From Streptomyces vietnamensis (GTDB lineage Bacteria; Actinomycetota; Actinomycetes; Streptomycetales; Streptomycetaceae), in assembly GCF_000830005.1 (NCBI RefSeq), contig NZ_CP010407.1, positions 6,398,001 through 6,462,000 on the forward strand: 64,000 bases of DNA. Reading direction: 5' to 3'. The translations under genes were made by a program, and so were the position numbers. Below, piece after piece: positions 42,763 to 49,514 of this stretch (positions are counted from its first letter, which is position 1; each line of letters starts with the position of its first letter). The notes under the pieces were generated by a model. It had not been told where the DNA came from, did no database searches, and worked only from the letters and a program-made list of their open reading frames with translations.

Positions 42763-42806
42763 GGCGTTCGTCGGTTTGTGGGCAGGCGTTCGTCGGTTTG
42801 TGGGCA
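42763..42806 (+). repeat. 22-bp tandem repeat, two copies plus a partial third
   Basis: GGCGTTCGTCGGTTTGTGGG plus CA at 42763-42784 and 42785-42806, with a third copy starting GGCGTTC at 42807. CACAAACCGA (42873-42882) is the reverse complement of the core, so the array can pair across the palindromic element that follows. Confidence 0.8.
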
Positions 42807-42822
42807 GGCGTTCCGCAAGGGC

Positions 42823-42867
42823 AAGGGGGTCCCCCCTGCTCGAGCGAAGCCGAGAGCTTGGGGGAGG
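42823..42867. repeat. Streptomyces-type intergenic palindromic element
   Basis: GGGGGTCCCCCCTGCTCGAG continuing through CGAAGCCGAGAGCTTGGGGG. I recognise this as a palindromic sequence scattered through intergenic regions of many Streptomyces genomes. Its arms (CCCCC..GCTC / GAGC..GGGGG) form a hairpin. Confidence 0.7.
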
Positions 42868-42974
42868 GTGGGCACAAACCGACCACCGGCCTGCAGACGG
42901 GCACGGTCCTCGGGGGCACCAGGCAGCCCCGGAGCCTAGGCGGTCGCGTCGAAGGCACGATTCCGGCGGGCTTC

Positions 42975-43024
42975 CACGGGGGGCGCAGGGGCGCCGACGG
43001 CGGCGCTCCCCTGCGCCCCCCGTG
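42975..43024. terminator. Large near-perfect hairpin
   Basis: 17-base arms (42975-42991 and 43008-43024; CACGGGGGGCGCAGGGG and its exact complement) are followed inward by a further CGCCG/CGGCG pair, giving about 22 paired bases with a two-base bulge. It separates the hen1-pnkp operon from the Crp/Fnr gene and probably ends transcription. Confidence 0.75.
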
Positions 43025-43028
43025 CCCG

Positions 43029-43058
43029 TTGACGCGTTTCTTCCGCACCCTCTAGCGT
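43029..43058 (+). promoter_or_regulatory. Vegetative-type promoter of the Crp/Fnr gene
   Basis: TTGACG (43029-43034), 18 bases, TAGCGT (43053-43058): a good match to the actinobacterial housekeeping promoter. It begins five bases after the large hairpin and gives a leader of about 135 bases. Confidence 0.65.
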
Positions 43059-43091
43059 TCTTCACCCCATGACGTGACACAGCGTCAATAG

Positions 43092-43110
43092 TGTGGCTCA
43101 GCAGGCCACA
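43092..43110. promoter_or_regulatory. Palindrome TGTGGC-N7-GCCACA in the leader
   Basis: TGTGGC (43092-43097) and GCCACA (43105-43110), about 90 bases before the Crp/Fnr start and about 30 downstream of the predicted transcription start. It resembles a Crp half-site pair (TGTG..CACA) and could be an autoregulatory site. Confidence 0.4.
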
Positions 43111-43201
43111 TGAGGTGGGAACACACACACGAAAGCGCCGGTCGGCCACCGGTGGACGGTCTTCCCCGGAGGACCCGCGGACGGTACGGGGGTGAGCGGC
43201 G

Positions 43202-43927
43202 ATGAGTCTCTTCGGCCAGGACCGCTCCTTCCTCCACGCCCTCCCCGCGGCCGACCGGCGGTCGCTGCTCGCCGAGGGCGCCCGGCGCGTCTACGAACCC
43301 GGGGAGGTGATGATCCGCGAACGCGACACCAGCGCCTACGTCCTCGCGCTCCTCTCCGGCTGGTCCGTCGTCTCCGTCGGCACCGAGCGCGGATCGCGGC
43401 TCATCCTCGCCCTGCGCGGCGCGGGCGAGGTCGTCGGCGACCTCGCCGCCGTCGACCGGGGTCCGCGCAGCGCCAGCGTCACCGCACTCGGCACGGTCGA
43501 GGCGGTGGCCGTCTCCGGCGACCGGTTCCGGCGCTTCCTCGCCGCCCGGCCGCACGCCACCGCGCTGATCATGCGTCAGCTCGCCACCCGGCTGCGCAGC
43601 GCCGACGTCGAACGCCGCGCGCTCGCCTCCGAGACCGTCCTCCAGCGCCTGGCCGCCCGCCTCGTCGAACTGGCCGAGCGCGCCGGACGCCGGGCCGACG
43701 GCGGCACCGTACTCGACCTTCCGCTGCCCCAGCACGACCTGGCGGCGGCCATCGGAGCCACCCGGGAGGCGGTCGCCAAGGCCCTGCGCCTGCTCAGGGA
43801 ACAGGACGTCGTCCGCACCGCGAACCGCACCGTCGTCGTCCTCGACATGCCGGTCCTGGTGCTGCTCGCGCAGGGGCGCGCACGCCCCGGCGGAAACCCG
43901 GCGGCCGCATCTCCGCCGGGTGTGTAA
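43202..43927 (+). CDS. Crp/Fnr-family regulator with cNMP-binding domain
   Basis: 241 residues. The cyclic-nucleotide-binding beta-roll (~10-125) keeps the phosphate cassette G-E-V-V-G-D-L-A-A-V-D-R-G-P-R-S-A-S-V (Gly-Glu and Arg-Ser-Ala). The C-terminal winged helix (~150-225) has L-A-A-A-I-G-A-T-R-E-A-V-A-K-A-L as recognition region. There is no Fnr iron-sulfur cysteine set. It lies directly upstream of a class III cyclase gene in the same direction, so it could sense that enzyme's product and control the following operon. The ligand is inferred, not shown. Confidence 0.9.
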   Translation: MSLFGQDRSFLHALPAADRRSLLAEGARRVYEPGEVMIRERDTSAYVLALLSGWSVVSVGTERGSRLILALRGAGEVVGDLAAVDRGPRSASVTALGTVEAVAVSGDRFRRFLAARPHATALIMRQLATRLRSADVERRALASETVLQRLAARLVELAERAGRRADGGTVLDLPLPQHDLAAAIGATREAVAKALRLLREQDVVRTANRTVVVLDMPVLVLLAQGRARPGGNPAAASPPGV

Positions 43928-43936
43928 ACGGCTACA
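43921..43936. promoter_or_regulatory. Crp-like half-site pair at the end of the Crp/Fnr gene
   Basis: TGTGTAAACGGCTACA overlaps the crp/fnr stop codon: GTGTA-N6-TACAT is a near-palindrome about 85 bases before the cyclase start. It is a weak match, reported because it repeats the TGTG..CACA-like theme near 43100. Confidence 0.3.
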
Positions 43937-44013
43937 TCGCCGGCCGCGCCGCGCGGCCAGTCTGGACATGCGACACACGCACCACCACGGCACCACACAC
44001 AGGGAGTCCGAGA

Positions 44014-44808
44014 GTGAGCAGTGCGGAAGTGAACGGGGTAGCGGGCGGGATCCACCGGTTCGTCGTCTTCGGCGACATCTGCGGCTCCGGGACCCTGGGC
44101 ATGGCCGAGAAGGAGCTGCACCGGGCCGCGATGTACGCCGCCTTCGACGAGGCGTACGGCTCCGTCGGCGTCGAACCCGGCACCTTCCACCAGGAGGACC
44201 GGGGGGACGGCATCCTCGCCGCCCTGCGCCCCGACGTGCCGCCGACCCTCATGGTCGGACGGTGGATCGACACCCTCTACGAGAGCCTGCGCGCCCACAA
44301 CACGGGCCGCAGCCGCCGCCTGCGGCTGCGGATCGGCATGAACGCGGGGCTCGTCGCCCAGGACGGGCACGGGCTCGTCGGGCGGGCGGTGGACCTCGCC
44401 GCCCGGCTCTGCGACAGCGCCCCCGCCAAGCGGATCATGGCGGAGAGCCCCGAGGTCGACCTCCTGATCGTCGTCTCCGACTGGCTGTACGGGAACGTGG
44501 TCGCCGAGGGCGGGCGGTACGTCGAGCCGACGCACTACCGGTCGGCCCGCATCCGGTCCAAGGAGACCGACGAGACCGCGTGGTTCCACGTACCGCGCAG
44601 CACCGCCCCGCCGCTGCCCGGCGCGGAGGGGGGTTCACGGACCGGCGTTGGGCCGTCGCGGGGGGACGGCCCAACGCCCCGGACCGAGGGCGGCAACCGT
44701 ACGTACCACGTCGGGGGAGACCTGCTCGACGTCCACGGCAACACCATCCACGGGGACTTCACCGGCATCCGCAAGGGCCCTGCCGCGGGGGCGGGTGAAC
44801 CGCGGTGA
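44014..44808 (+). CDS. Class III nucleotide cyclase (PycC-like)
   Basis: 264 residues. The catalytic domain (~14-195) has the first metal Asp in V-V-F-G-D-I-C-G-S, the second in H-Q-E-D-R-G-D-G-I-L and a late G-R-A-V-D-L-A-A-R-L-C-D, where many adenylate cyclases have V-N in place of V-D. There is no HAMP, receiver or membrane segment, so it is a small soluble cyclase like those of Pycsar systems (which make cCMP or cUMP). The C-terminus (~235-258) ends with G-D-L-L-D-V-H-G-N-T-I-H-G-D-F. The GTG has GGGAG upstream. It overlaps the next gene by four bases. The nucleotide specificity cannot be read from the sequence. Confidence 0.88.
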   Translation: MSSAEVNGVAGGIHRFVVFGDICGSGTLGMAEKELHRAAMYAAFDEAYGSVGVEPGTFHQEDRGDGILAALRPDVPPTLMVGRWIDTLYESLRAHNTGRSRRLRLRIGMNAGLVAQDGHGLVGRAVDLAARLCDSAPAKRIMAESPEVDLLIVVSDWLYGNVVAEGGRYVEPTHYRSARIRSKETDETAWFHVPRSTAPPLPGAEGGSRTGVGPSRGDGPTPRTEGGNRTYHVGGDLLDVHGNTIHGDFTGIRKGPAAGAGEPR

Positions 44809-47294
44809 GCGACCAGGACGAGCCGGCGGCCGGGAGCGACACCCCCGACTCCGGCCACGACCGGGGCGACGGAGGCGGCCGGGGCGACGCACAGGACCGG
44901 GGCGGTGACCGCGGCGAACGAGGCGGTGACCGAAGCGACCGCGGTGACCGCGGTGACCGCGGTGACCGCGGTGACCGGCGTGATCGGAGCGACCGGGACC
45001 GCGATCGCGACCGTGACCGGGACCGCGAGCGCGGCGACCGGGACCGCGACCGTGACCGGGACCGCGAGCGCGGTGATTCCGCCGGTGAACAGTCGCGCGA
45101 GCCGAGCGTCTTCGCCACCGCCGACCGGGGACCCCTCGGCGGCGAGAGCGACACCGGCGGCGCCGCCACCGCGCTCCGGGCCGTCCGCACCTGGGCGGGC
45201 GGCGCGGCCGACCGGCTGACCACCATCCACGGCGACGGCACCGTCTTCGAGGGCAACCAGATCTTCGCCCTCTACGGCTCCGACCGCTCGCTCTTCGTCC
45301 AGGGCCCCGTCCCGCCCGAGACGCTCGACCACCTCGGCCGGGTGTACTGCGCGACCGCCGGCTACGCCCGGATGCGGGACCGGCTCCGCGACCACCGGGT
45401 CCTCGTCCTCTGCGGCGAACCCGGCAGCGGCCGCAAGGCCACCGCGCTCGCCCTCCTCGACGAGCTCACCGGCGGCAAGGTCTTCCGCCTCGACCCCCGC
45501 CACGGCGTCGACGAGATCACCGAGGACGTCCTCCAGGAGAGCGGCGGCCACCTCCTGGAGCTGCTCACCGAGGACGTCCGCACCGAGAGCGAGCCGCACC
45601 CCGCCCGTTCCGGCCGGGGCGAGCCCGCCGCCCGCCGCCCCGCCACCCGCCTCTCCGAGCTGCACCTCGACCGCTTCGGCGAACTGCTGCGCGGCCGGGA
45701 CGCGTACGGGGTCGTCCTCGTCGAGAACGGGGAGCTCGCCGACCGGCTCCTGCGCGGCCGGTACGGGATGTACTGCGCGCCCCCGCCCGCCGACGAGGTC
45801 CTCCACCGCCACCTCTGGCACCTCCTGCGCGCCGAGCCCGACGGGGCCCTCGGCGCCGCACGCGCGCGTGCCCGGCGCCCCGACGTCGTCCGGGCCCTCG
45901 GCCTGGAGGAGCTGCGGCCCCGCGAGGCCGCCCGGCTCGCCGAACACCTCGCCCGGCACTGGCGCGGCGAGATGACCGACGAGCAACTCGTCGCCGAATG
46001 CGCGAGCTTCGTCCGCTCCCAGGCCCGCGAGTGGTTCGCCGGCGCCGACCGCCCCGGCGTGCTCCCGGAGGCGCTGCCCGTCCTGAACGCCGGCGCGTTC
46101 CGCATCGCCGTCGCCGTCTTCGACGGCTCCGCCTACAGCCTCGCCGCCGAGGCCGCCGAACTCCTCGCCTGGGAGCTCGCCGTCACGCTCGACCCCGACC
46201 ACGCCCCCGGGCGGCGCCTGTTCGGCACCCACGCCGAGCACCGGCCCGTGCAGGCCCGGGCCGTCCTGGAGGACGGCGAGCTCGACCTCGGCCCCGCCAA
46301 GGTGCCGGTGCGGGCCGTCCGCTTCCAGGGCGAGGCGCTCGCCGGCGCCGTCCTCGGTGAGATCTGGCACGGCTACCACAACGTCCGCGGCCCGGTGGCC
46401 CGGTGGCTGCGCGCCCTGTGCGACGACGCGCGCCCCGAGGTGTGGGTGCGGGCCTCCGTCGCCGCCGGAGTGCTCTGCTCCTGGGACTGGATCCACGGCT
46501 TCCGCGAGCTGGTGGTGCCGCTGGCGGTGACGGACGAGCCGAGGGCCCGGATGGCCGCCGCCACCGCGCTCGCCGAGGCCGCCCGCGACCCGCGCGTCCG
46601 GCCGGCGGTCGCCGCCGTGCTCAAGGACTGGGCCGGTTCGGGCGAGGACACCCTCGTCCGTACGGCGCTGCTCGCGCACGGCTACGTCCTGGCCGCCGGG
46701 AGCGTCCCCGGCTCGCTCGACGCCCTGGCCCGGGTCGTCAGGACCCGCGAGGCGACCGACGTCGACGTCCTCGTGCCCGCCTCCTTCAGCGTGGCCCGGC
46801 TGCTCGCCTCAGGAGAGCCCGAGCCCGTCCTGCGGCGGCTCCGGCAGTGGCTCGACGACGGCCGGCTCAACCTCGCCAACCTGGTCCACCTCGCCGTCAT
46901 CCGCACGCTGGCCACCCGCACCACCCACCTGTGGGGACTGCGCGAGGTGCCCGAACTCGACGAGCACGCGGCCCGCCCCCTGCTCGTCGCGCTGCTCGCG
47001 ACCCGGCCCGAACTCGCGCCCGAACTCGCCCGGCTGCTGCGGCACACGCTCGCCACGGCCCGCTCCGGAGAGGCGGCCCTCGAAGCCCTCGGCGGCCTGC
47101 TCCGAAGGGCCGCGAAGGACCCCGAGGCGCTCGGGCACGTCCGCGCCTTCCTGCCGCGCCTCGCGGTGGACCGCCGCGACCGGGACCGGCTCAGGGGACT
47201 GCTGAACGAACTGGTCCGGGACCGTGACCGGCCCCTGGACAGGAGCGCGGCGCGCCGGATGTGGGACGCCGTGACGGAAGGAGCGAACCGATGA
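44805..47294 (+). CDS. P-loop protein with helical repeats and Arg/Asp-rich N-terminus
   Basis: 829 residues. Residues ~20-95 are an R-D/R-G-D low-complexity array. A G-N-Q-I-F-A-L-Y-G-S segment precedes a nucleotide-binding-like loop L-C-G-E-P-G-S-G-R-K-A-T (~201-212). The C-terminal half (~530-820) is a run of short helix pairs resembling HEAT-type repeats. The overall plan (P-loop core plus helical superstructure) recalls STAND-type sensors, but a clear Walker B is not evident. It is second in the operon, coupled on both sides (GTGA, ATGA). No sure family name. Confidence 0.75.
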   Translation: MSDQDEPAAGSDTPDSGHDRGDGGGRGDAQDRGGDRGERGGDRSDRGDRGDRGDRGDRRDRSDRDRDRDRDRDRERGDRDRDRDRDRERGDSAGEQSREPSVFATADRGPLGGESDTGGAATALRAVRTWAGGAADRLTTIHGDGTVFEGNQIFALYGSDRSLFVQGPVPPETLDHLGRVYCATAGYARMRDRLRDHRVLVLCGEPGSGRKATALALLDELTGGKVFRLDPRHGVDEITEDVLQESGGHLLELLTEDVRTESEPHPARSGRGEPAARRPATRLSELHLDRFGELLRGRDAYGVVLVENGELADRLLRGRYGMYCAPPPADEVLHRHLWHLLRAEPDGALGAARARARRPDVVRALGLEELRPREAARLAEHLARHWRGEMTDEQLVAECASFVRSQAREWFAGADRPGVLPEALPVLNAGAFRIAVAVFDGSAYSLAAEAAELLAWELAVTLDPDHAPGRRLFGTHAEHRPVQARAVLEDGELDLGPAKVPVRAVRFQGEALAGAVLGEIWHGYHNVRGPVARWLRALCDDARPEVWVRASVAAGVLCSWDWIHGFRELVVPLAVTDEPRARMAAATALAEAARDPRVRPAVAAVLKDWAGSGEDTLVRTALLAHGYVLAAGSVPGSLDALARVVRTREATDVDVLVPASFSVARLLASGEPEPVLRRLRQWLDDGRLNLANLVHLAVIRTLATRTTHLWGLREVPELDEHAARPLLVALLATRPELAPELARLLRHTLATARSGEAALEALGGLLRRAAKDPEALGHVRAFLPRLAVDRRDRDRLRGLLNELVRDRDRPLDRSAARRMWDAVTEGANR
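44941..45073 (+). repeat. Short repeats encoding the Arg/Asp-rich tract
   Basis: GCGGTGACC repeats four times in tandem around 44941-44976, and a 28-base unit (GCGACCGTGACCGGGACCGC plus GAGCGCGG) occurs at 45007 and 45046. They encode the R-G-D and D-R-D-R-E-R-G-D blocks. Confidence 0.75.
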
Positions 47295-48937
47295 CCGGGC
47301 CCGAGCAGAACAGGAACGCGCGGCCGGACGAGCGGGCGCACCGGTACGAGCGGGACCGCGACGAGCGCGAGCGGTACGACGAACGGGACGGCCGGGAACG
47401 GCAGCGGTACCAGGGACGCGACGGACGCGAGCGGTACGAGGAACGGGACCGGCGGGAGCGGGAACGGCAGCGGTACGAGCGGCCGGGTCACGAGGACCAG
47501 AACGGCGGACAGCACTCCGGAGGCCGTGACGGGGACGAGGACCCGGACCTCGACCCGGACCGCGCGGACGACGAGCCGGAGCAGGCGCGCGGCCAGGGGC
47601 GGCGGCACGCGCCGGCCACCGGCGGACCCGCGGCCCCCGGACGGCCGCGCGGCCCCCTCATCGGCGAGTACGCGCCCCCGTACCGCCGCCGCAGCGGCCG
47701 GGTCGCCGCCGTGCTCCTCTACCGCAACGGCGGCCACCGGGTGGTCTGGCCGGACCGCACCGAGGACGTCAACAAGCCCATGTTCGGCTCCCCGTACACC
47801 GTCTTCGAGGTACGGCTCGGCCGCAACGTCACCGAGTTCCGGCTCCAGCTGCCGGCCGCCGGCGACGGCGTCTTCTTCGACGCCGTCGCCAAGGTCCAGT
47901 GGGTGGTGACCGACCCGCACCTCGTCGTCCAGGAGCAGGTCGAGGACGTCGCCGAGCTGCTCCACGACGAACTGCTCGACGGCCTGCGCCGGCTGTCCCG
48001 GCGGTTCCGGATCACCGAGGCGCAGCGCGCCGACGAGGCCGTGCGCGAGGAACTCGCCACCGGGCGCCTCAGCTTCGGCCGGGACATCGGCCTTCGCACC
48101 CGGGTCCTCGTCTTCATCGACCTCGACGACTCCGTCAAGGCCGAGGTCTCCCGGCGCGACCGGGTCGGCGTCACGATGGAGGCCGACGAGCGCGTCGCCG
48201 AGGCGGAGCGGCGCAGGGAGGCGGCGGACCGCGCCCTGGTCGCCGAGCGCGCCCGCGAGATGGAGGCCCTCTTCCGGCGCGGCGACCTCGCCCAGATCGC
48301 TCACCACATGGCGATGCACCCCGACAAGCAGTGGGAGATCCGCACCCAGCTCCAGCGGGAGCGGCGCGAGGGCCAGGACGACTACCTGAGGGTCTTCAGC
48401 CGGCTCCTGGACACCGGCGTCCTCGAACGGCACGACATCGGCGAGCAGATGTACCAGGTGCTCATGTACCTGCGGTCCCAGACCGGCACCGTCCTCGGAG
48501 GCATCACCGACCGGGTCCTCAACCCCTCGGGCGACTCCCCGCGGCGGCCGCGCGCCCTGGAGGAGGCCGCCCCGGAGCCGAGCGACCCGGACTGGGACGA
48601 GGACCGCGGGGCCGCCCGGCGCGGACCCTGGGACGAGGAGCACGGCGAGGCCCCGCACGACCCCCGGGTCTACGAACCGACCCGCGTCGAGTCGGGCTCC
48701 GAACGGGAACGGGAGCGGGAGCGCGAGCGGGGGCGCTCCCGGGGCCGCCACGACGACGGGTTCGACGACGGCCGCGACCGGTACGAGCCGGACGCGTACG
48801 AGCGGAACGACCGGTACGACCGCGACGACCCGTACGACCGCGAGGGCCGCGACCGGCCGGGCCGGGGAGCCAGGCCCAGCCGGCCCACCAGGCCCGCCAG
48901 GCCCAGCTCCGAGTTCGACGACTGGGACGACGAATGA
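47291..48937 (+). CDS. SPFH/Band-7-like protein with charged tails
   Basis: 548 residues. The N-terminal ~115 residues are Arg/Glu/Asp/Tyr-rich. The core (~130-330) looks like an SPFH (prohibitin-type) fold: R-S-G-R-V-A-A-V-L-L-Y-R-N-G-G-H-R-V-V-W, then V-A-K-V-Q-W-V-V-T-D-P and a long Ala/Glu-rich helix with A-E-A-E-R-R-R-E-A-A-D-R-A. The C-terminal ~150 residues are again charged (R-E-R-E repeats, D-R-Y-D-R). It has no membrane helix. SPFH proteins form ring or cage assemblies on membranes. It is coupled upstream and downstream by ATGA overlaps. Confidence 0.75.
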   Translation: MTGPEQNRNARPDERAHRYERDRDERERYDERDGRERQRYQGRDGRERYEERDRRERERQRYERPGHEDQNGGQHSGGRDGDEDPDLDPDRADDEPEQARGQGRRHAPATGGPAAPGRPRGPLIGEYAPPYRRRSGRVAAVLLYRNGGHRVVWPDRTEDVNKPMFGSPYTVFEVRLGRNVTEFRLQLPAAGDGVFFDAVAKVQWVVTDPHLVVQEQVEDVAELLHDELLDGLRRLSRRFRITEAQRADEAVREELATGRLSFGRDIGLRTRVLVFIDLDDSVKAEVSRRDRVGVTMEADERVAEAERRREAADRALVAERAREMEALFRRGDLAQIAHHMAMHPDKQWEIRTQLQRERREGQDDYLRVFSRLLDTGVLERHDIGEQMYQVLMYLRSQTGTVLGGITDRVLNPSGDSPRRPRALEEAAPEPSDPDWDEDRGAARRGPWDEEHGEAPHDPRVYEPTRVESGSERERERERERGRSRGRHDDGFDDGRDRYEPDAYERNDRYDRDDPYDREGRDRPGRGARPSRPTRPARPSSEFDDWDDE

Positions 48938-49506
48938 ACACCCCGGACCCCGCCTCCGTCCCCGCACCCGCCCCCGACCGGGCTCCTGCCTCCGACCGGT
49001 CGCCCGCCCCCGACCGGGCCCCCGCGCCCGCCCCCGTACCGCCCGAGGAGATGCGGTTCATGGCCGAGCGGCTCCTCGCCACCGTCCGGGAGGACATCGG
49101 CCGGGCCGACACCAAGGCCGCGATCCTGCTCTCCGGCGCCCTCGCCTTCCTCGCCGTCGTGTTCTCCGGGGACCGCGCCCCGCTGCCCACGGCCGGCACC
49201 GGGCTCGCGTTCCTGCTCGCGGCGGGCGCGCTGTGGACGGCCGGCGTCCTGATGCTCGTCTCGGTGGTCCTGCCGCGCACCCGGATCGGCGCGGACCGCA
49301 CGCTCCTGCGCGAGCTGACCTCCGGCCCGTCCGCCCCCGCGCTGCGGGAACGGCTCGGCGCGTCCGGGGCGGACGCCACCGACTGGCTCCTCGAACAGGC
49401 CGGCGTGCACGGGCTCGTGCTCGCGGCGAAGTACCGGTGGCTGCGCCTGGGCGTGTTCGCGCTCGTGCTCGGCGCCCTCCTGGCCCTCTTCAGCGAACTG
49501 TGGTGA
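48934..49506 (+). CDS. PycTM-like small membrane protein (DUF5706)
   Basis: 190 residues. After a Pro/Ala-rich leader (~1-36) comes the conserved-looking helix E-R-L-L-A-T-V-R-E-D-I-G-R-A-D-T-K-A-A, then membrane helices at ~62-78 and ~87-113, a soluble loop, and a last helix at ~170-188 preceded by A-A-K-Y-R-W-L-R. The A-D-x-K-A pattern followed by membrane helices matches the Pycsar effector domain PycTM as I remember it. In Pycsar, cCMP or cUMP made by the cyclase triggers such proteins to damage the membrane. A cyclase gene lies four genes upstream in the same operon. Assignment is from pattern recognition and needs a profile search. Confidence 0.72.
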   Translation: MNTPDPASVPAPAPDRAPASDRSPAPDRAPAPAPVPPEEMRFMAERLLATVREDIGRADTKAAILLSGALAFLAVVFSGDRAPLPTAGTGLAFLLAAGALWTAGVLMLVSVVLPRTRIGADRTLLRELTSGPSAPALRERLGASGADATDWLLEQAGVHGLVLAAKYRWLRLGVFALVLGALLALFSELW

Positions 49507-49514
49507 GAGAGAAC

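Noticed and set aside
39448-43149. 1,233-codon minus-strand frame opposite hen1-pnkp
   Set aside because: Antisense shadow of two genes with intact catalytic motifs.
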